5,288 nucleotides of DNA, from NCBI GenBank assembly GCA_002328565.1, contig DCUU01000072.1, positions 1 through 5,288 on the forward strand, given 5' to 3'. Origin of the DNA: Candidatus Moranbacteria bacterium UBA2206 (GTDB taxonomy: Bacteria; Patescibacteriota; Minisyncoccia; Moranbacterales; UBA2206). The position numbers and the translations under genes are program-made. Positions within the stretch are counted from its first letter, which is position 1. Every line of letters begins with the position of its first letter. This document shows positions 4,336-5,288 of this stretch, in pieces. Under the pieces are notes generated by a model, which saw only the letters and a program-made list of their open reading frames with translations, had not been told where the DNA came from and made no database searches.

Positions 4336-4633
4336 TAAAAGGACTAAATAAAAAGGAGTCAGGAGGCAAATCGTCTTTTTCAAAACTCCTTATTTGTGAT
4401 TCCCTACTGGACACCTTATCTTACCTGCTAGATGATTTTTATTTATCTTAATTGAAGGCATTATGTAAATTTAAGAAACTAATGAACCGGGCTGCAAGCC
4501 CGCTCCAGCAGGAAAATTTTGGAAGTCCCGACAGTCATTGTAAAAACATAAATTGAAGTCGGGATGTAGCAAGATACGCGTTATTAGGCGATGAAACTAA
4601 AATTCCTTTCCTAATAATAAAAAATTTGGCAAT
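4336..4633. other. Convergent intergenic region between the two lipoprotein genes
   Basis: No gene is visible in these roughly 300 bases. They hold repeat copy D (4436-4512) and three perfect inverted repeats with long loops. These are AAGGAGT/ACTCCTT (4353-4359, 4385-4391; loop 25), TCCCGAC/GTCGGGA (4526-4532, 4558-4564; loop 25) and TTATTAGG/CCTAATAA (4581-4588, 4610-4617; loop 21). None is followed by a convincing T-run, so no terminator of the right-hand gene could be assigned with confidence. Confidence 0.6.
4436..4512 (-). repeat. REP-like hairpin repeat, copy D (77-base form)
   Basis: Identical to copy B at 74 of 77 positions, same orientation. The three differences are all A/G transitions in the AT-rich tail, and the hairpin head (CGGGCT-TGC-AGCCCG on the minus strand, preceded by GGAG) is untouched. 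The identity ends abruptly after CAGG at 4512, as in copy B. The conserved head and drifting tail suggest that the head is the functional part. Confidence 0.88.
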
Positions 4634-5176
4634 TTACTTAATAATTTTGAATGTGGAAAGAAGTTTTTTATAGTCCTCTGTTTGTACAAAGTTGGTCAGC
4701 TGAGTTGGACCATCTTGAAAACCAAAAGTTAGCTCATACACTTTATTATCTTTTTCTATTGCTTTAGACATGCCAGCTTTCAGTTGTGTCGAAGAATAGC
4801 TATCGGGATTTTTTAGTAATTTACCATATTCATCTTTTGTCCATATCTTAACGGCTAATAACGAGAAGGGACGATTTTGCCATTCTTTTCCCCCATTAAC
4901 CATTAGCGATATATTCATGTTTTCTCCAAACTTTTCTTCTTTTTCTGATATAAATGATATGGATTGCGGGTGTTTAAACTCAAAACCAAAATTAGTGCTT
5001 GTGTATGTCTGCCACCCTGCAGTTTCATTAGCTGGGGGAGTTGTAGGTTGTTGAGTTGGTGTTTGTGCCACAGGAGTTGGCGTTGTTGATTGCGTTTGAC
5101 TCACTGGTTGCTGTCCACATCCAGCTAAAAATACTACCCCGATTAATACTGAACTTATTGCTAAAACTTTTTTCAT
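4634..5176 (-). CDS. Lipoprotein with Thr/Pro/Gln tether and a PsbP-like-looking C-terminal domain
   Basis: A 180-residue protein beginning MKKVLAISSVLIGVVF with the classical lipobox LAGC (17-20), Cys20 being lipidated and anchoring it on the outer face of the cytoplasmic membrane. Residues 21-53 form a low-complexity tether (Gln, Thr, Pro, Ser, Val, Ala), typical of a spacer across the cell wall or surface layer. The globular domain (54-180) opens with GWQTYTSTNFGFEFKHP and closes with TNFVQTEDYKKLLSTFKII. That pattern recalls the many small secreted proteins of Patescibacteria that are loosely PsbP/Mog1-like; the assignment is from memory and uncertain. No enzyme motif is seen. The start is the ATG at 5174-5176 with an A/T-only leader and no Shine-Dalgarno sequence. 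The stop is TAA. The role could be ligand binding or surface interaction. Confidence 0.85.
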   Translation of the reverse strand: MKKVLAISSVLIGVVFLAGCGQQPVSQTQSTTPTPVAQTPTQQPTTPPANETAGWQTYTSTNFGFEFKHPQSISFISEKEEKFGENMNISLMVNGGKEWQNRPFSLLAVKIWTKDEYGKLLKNPDSYSSTQLKAGMSKAIEKDNKVYELTFGFQDGPTQLTNFVQTEDYKKLLSTFKIIK

Positions 5177-5288
5177 AATTATTATTTTGTTAATTTAATT
5201 ATTTATACTTACATTGAGTTATTTCGACCGTGAATTCGCCAAAAAACATTAAGGATAGATAAAGAGGTTTCTGATTATTTAACATAAC

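Noticed and set aside
403..4512. CRISPR array or integron attC sites
   Set aside because: The repeats are far apart, in both orientations, have no regular spacers, and lack the paired core motifs expected of attC sites.
494..5176. Absence of TGA stops (TAA or TAG at every complete gene) as a sign of recoded TGA
   Set aside because: Only seven stops are visible, no in-frame TGA occurs inside any gene, and an AT-rich genome favours TAA anyway, so this says nothing about the code.

Overview
The window is AT-rich, roughly 35 to 38 percent GC over most of its length, with tightly packed small genes. Leaders are AT-only and Shine-Dalgarno sites are weak or absent at most starts. It carries two small lipoproteins, one with a Thr/Pro/Gln tether followed by a 'TYTS..FGFEFKHP' globular domain. 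It also carries a histidine-phosphatase relative with a VHG in place of RHG, and a family of dispersed hairpin repeats. This combination suggests an uncultivated bacterium of the Candidate Phyla Radiation (Patescibacteria) type. That is an inference from style and family recall; the window has no rRNA or other phylogenetic marker.

Layout. Positions 1-352 (minus) hold most of mscL, cut by the window edge. Positions 494-1348 (minus) hold a two-gene unit, csaA then ogt, separated by 9 bases. Positions 1594-3424 (minus) hold a three-gene unit: a histidine-phosphatase-fold protein, then two paralogous P-loop kinases. The middle gene has a frameshift in a run of eight A, and an alternate-frame tail at 2221-2307 restores homology with its sister. 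Positions 3837-4268 (plus) hold a glycine-rich lipoprotein, the only plus-strand gene. It has its own consensus promoter, a palindrome over the predicted transcription start, a clear ribosome binding site and a strong intrinsic terminator. Positions 4634-5176 (minus) hold a second lipoprotein.

Five copies of an imperfect-hairpin repeat (core CGGGCTTGCAGCCCG preceded by GGAG) sit in the gaps between these units, in both orientations. Two copies are 74/77 identical over 77 bases. Two others share a second 28-base module at nearly constant distance. They look like REP elements of the kind mobilised by RAYT (TnpA-REP) enzymes, but no such enzyme is in the window.

The genes cover osmotic safety (MscL), alkylation repair (Ogt), a tRNA-binding-fold or chaperone protein (CsaA), two surface lipoproteins, and a kinase-kinase-phosphatase cluster of unknown substrate. 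That cluster, its frameshift and the repeat family are the parts most worth following.
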